The translations under genes were made by a program, and so were the position numbers. 6,431 nucleotides of DNA, taken from contig MGUR01000009.1 of assembly GCA_001800075.1 (NCBI GenBank), positions 19,027 through 25,457 on the forward strand. Direction: 5' to 3'. This DNA comes from Elusimicrobia bacterium RIFCSPLOWO2_01_FULL_59_12. GTDB taxonomy: Bacteria > Elusimicrobiota > Elusimicrobia > 2-01-FULL-59-12. Below are positions 4,936 through 6,431 of this stretch, one piece after another. Numbering within the stretch: the stretch's first letter is position 1; each line of letters opens with the position of its first letter. The notes under the pieces are model-generated. The model did not search any database. It had not been told where the DNA came from and saw only the letters and a list, made by a program, of their open reading frames with translations.

Positions 4936-6431
4936 CTATGCCATATCGACGATGATCTCGTCCAGACCGGCCCCCGCGGGCACCATGGGGAACACTTTTT
5001 CCGCGGGGTCGATGACCACGTCCATCACCACCGTGCGACGCTTCACTTCTTCCAGGGCGCGCTCCAGAGAGGAGGTCACCTGGTTCTTCTCCAGCACGCG
5101 TATCCCCAACGCGCCGTGCGCCTCCGCGAGTTTGACAAAATCCGGAATATACGGCACCTTGGCGGGATCGGGCTGAGTCTCCTTGGACGCCTTGCCGCCT
5201 TCAGCCGTCAAACAACTGGACGAAAATCGCTCTTTGTAGAACAGCTCCTGCCACTGACGGACCATCCCGAGAAAATAGTTATTGATGATCAGCACCAGCA
5301 CCGGCCTCTTTTCGATCGTGGAGGTTGTCAGTTCCGAAGCCGTCATCTGAAAGGACCCGTCGCCGTCGATGCACGCCACGGTCTTTTCGGGAAACGCGAA
5401 CTTGGCGCCGAGGGCCGCCGGGAAACCGTAGCCCATGGTCCCCAGCCCCCCGGAGGTGAGGAACTGCCGAGGGCCGTTGCAGGGATACCACTGCATCGCC
5501 CACATCTGATGCTGGCCCACGCCGGTGGCGATGATCGCGTCGCCCCGGGTCAGCCGGTGCAGCTCTTGGATCACATACTGAGGGCGGAGGACCGCGTCGT
5601 CTTTGTAAGGGAGCGGGTTCTTCTTGTCCATGTCCAGGATCTCTTTGACCCATTCCGCGTGATCCAATTTGGGAATCGCCTCCCCGATCTCGGCGAGCAC
5701 CTGGCGCAGGTCGCCGATGATCGGGCAGTGCGCGTGCACGGTTTTGGAGATGTTGGAAGGATCGATATCGATGTGAATCTTTTTGGAGTGGGGCGAAAAT
5801 TTGGAGAGCATGCCGGTCACGCGGTCGTCGAAACGCGACCCCGCGGCGATCAGAAGGTCCGCTTTCTGCATCGCCATATTGGTGCAGTACTTCCCATGCA
5901 TGCCCAGGGGGCCCATCGCCAGAACATGGCCGGGCGGAAAAGCGCCGTTGGCCATCAACGTCCAGGCCACGGGGATGTTCCCTTTTTCGGCCAATTTCTT
6001 CAGCTCCGCGCAGGCGCCGGCATAGACCGTGCCGCCGCCCACGTACAGCAGGGGGCGCTTGGCTTCTTTGATCAGCTCCGCGGCCTTCTTGATTTGCAGG
6101 GGATGTCCCCTCACCGTGGGTTTGTAGGAGCGCATTTCGATCGTGTCGCTCCATTTGAAATCTGTCTTCGCGCGCTGGACATCCACCGGGACATCGATCA
6201 AGACCGGGCCCGGCCGGCCGGTGGTGGCGATGTAAAACGCCTCGCGAAGGACCCGCGAAAGGTCCCGGACGTCCTTGACCAGATAGTTGTGCTTGGTGAT
6301 CGGGCGCGTGATGCCGGTGGCGTCGGCTTCCTGGAAGGCGTCGGAGCCGATGGCTTCGGTCCGGACCTGGCCGGTGATGGCGATCACGGGGATGGAATCC
6401 ATATGGGCGGTGGCCAGCCCGGTCACCAGAT
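4936..6431 (-). CDS. ilvB: Acetolactate synthase, large (catalytic) subunit, 5'-truncated by the window edge
   Basis: The last 497 complete codons are present; about 85-90 N-terminal residues, including the catalytic Glu, are outside the window. The enzyme condenses two pyruvates (or pyruvate and 2-oxobutyrate) to acetolactate or acetohydroxybutyrate, the first common step to valine, leucine and isoleucine. Counting from the Val codon at 6426, it shows SDAFQEAD (28-35), ITRPITKHNYLV (39-50), the FAD-binding GSRFDDRVTG (196-205) typical of the anabolic enzyme, the ThDP motif GDGSFQMTASEL (355-366) ending in INNYFLGMVRQWQ (381-393), and the expected C-terminus. Two oddities: Arg22 follows GQV where Pro is usual, and about 15-18 extra residues (around 407-427) lie before PDFVKLAEAHG. 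The gene is followed by a ferredoxin and not by the regulatory subunit ilvN. The true start codon lies beyond the right edge; the GTG at 6426 is internal. Confidence 0.95.
   Translation of the reverse strand, partial: LVTGLATAHMDSIPVIAITGQVRTEAIGSDAFQEADATGITRPITKHNYLVKDVRDLSRVLREAFYIATTGRPGPVLIDVPVDVQRAKTDFKWSDTIEMRSYKPTVRGHPLQIKKAAELIKEAKRPLLYVGGGTVYAGACAELKKLAEKGNIPVAWTLMANGAFPPGHVLAMGPLGMHGKYCTNMAMQKADLLIAAGSRFDDRVTGMLSKFSPHSKKIHIDIDPSNISKTVHAHCPIIGDLRQVLAEIGEAIPKLDHAEWVKEILDMDKKNPLPYKDDAVLRPQYVIQELHRLTRGDAIIATGVGQHQMWAMQWYPCNGPRQFLTSGGLGTMGYGFPAALGAKFAFPEKTVACIDGDGSFQMTASELTTSTIEKRPVLVLIINNYFLGMVRQWQELFYKERFSSSCLTAEGGKASKETQPDPAKVPYIPDFVKLAEAHGALGIRVLEKNQVTSSLERALEEVKRRTVVMDVVIDPAEKVFPMVPAGAGLDEIIVDMA

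Noticed and set aside
5279..6154. Second - strand frame of about 290 codons within acetolactate synthase
   Set aside because: It is an Arg/Pro-rich out-of-frame reading of an unmistakable ilvB.
1..6431. CRISPR arrays, insertion sequences, tRNA or rRNA genes, defence genes
   Set aside because: No regularly spaced repeats, transposase motifs or RNA gene folds were seen; nearly the whole window is taken up by metabolic genes.

Overview
The window is a GC-rich stretch of bacterial chromosome carrying one compact run of genes, all read from the - strand (right to left). In order of transcription it holds: the large (catalytic) subunit of acetolactate synthase, entering from beyond the right edge (6431-4936); a small 2x[4Fe-4S] ferredoxin (4923-4630); thioredoxin reductase (4622-3663); a 2-oxoacid:ferredoxin oxidoreductase as a fused gamma-alpha chain (3649-1886) and a beta chain (1873-1031); a secreted-looking, two-repeat CbiX-type chelatase (1026-178); and, after a 112-base spacer, the first 22 residues of what looks like the NuoI subunit of complex I (65-1).

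Gene spacing within the main run is 4 to 13 bases. In three of the junctions a purine-rich ribosome binding site overlaps or directly abuts the stop codon of the gene before it, so translation is probably coupled and the genes probably share one message. The only real break is the spacer at 66-177. It holds a perfect 9-bp hairpin, a CU-rich tract on the - strand transcript and an AT-rich stretch just ahead of the nuoI-like start. It is the obvious place for termination or attenuation and possible new initiation.

The content points to a bacterium that uses low-potential ferredoxin chemistry, so probably an anaerobe, a microaerophile or a user of a (partial) reductive or oxidative TCA cycle based on 2-oxoacid:ferredoxin oxidoreductase. 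I cannot assign a phylum from the sequence. The likely working unit is KorAB, which oxidatively decarboxylates a 2-oxoacid (2-oxoglutarate is the default guess) and reduces a ferredoxin, probably the one encoded upstream. A complex I that follows could then take up those electrons. Acetolactate synthase in the same operon, without its regulatory subunit next to it, links the unit to branched-chain 2-oxoacid metabolism.

I do not see a defence system, mobile element, CRISPR array, tRNA or rRNA. The points most worth a second look are: a dispersed-repeat-like palindrome that appears to encode the C-terminal tail of KorA; a chelatase with a signal peptide and a Glu where the small CbiX has its second His; an Arg at the acetolactate synthase position known for sulfonylurea resistance, plus an insertion near its active site; and the hairpin/CU-rich spacer before nuoI.
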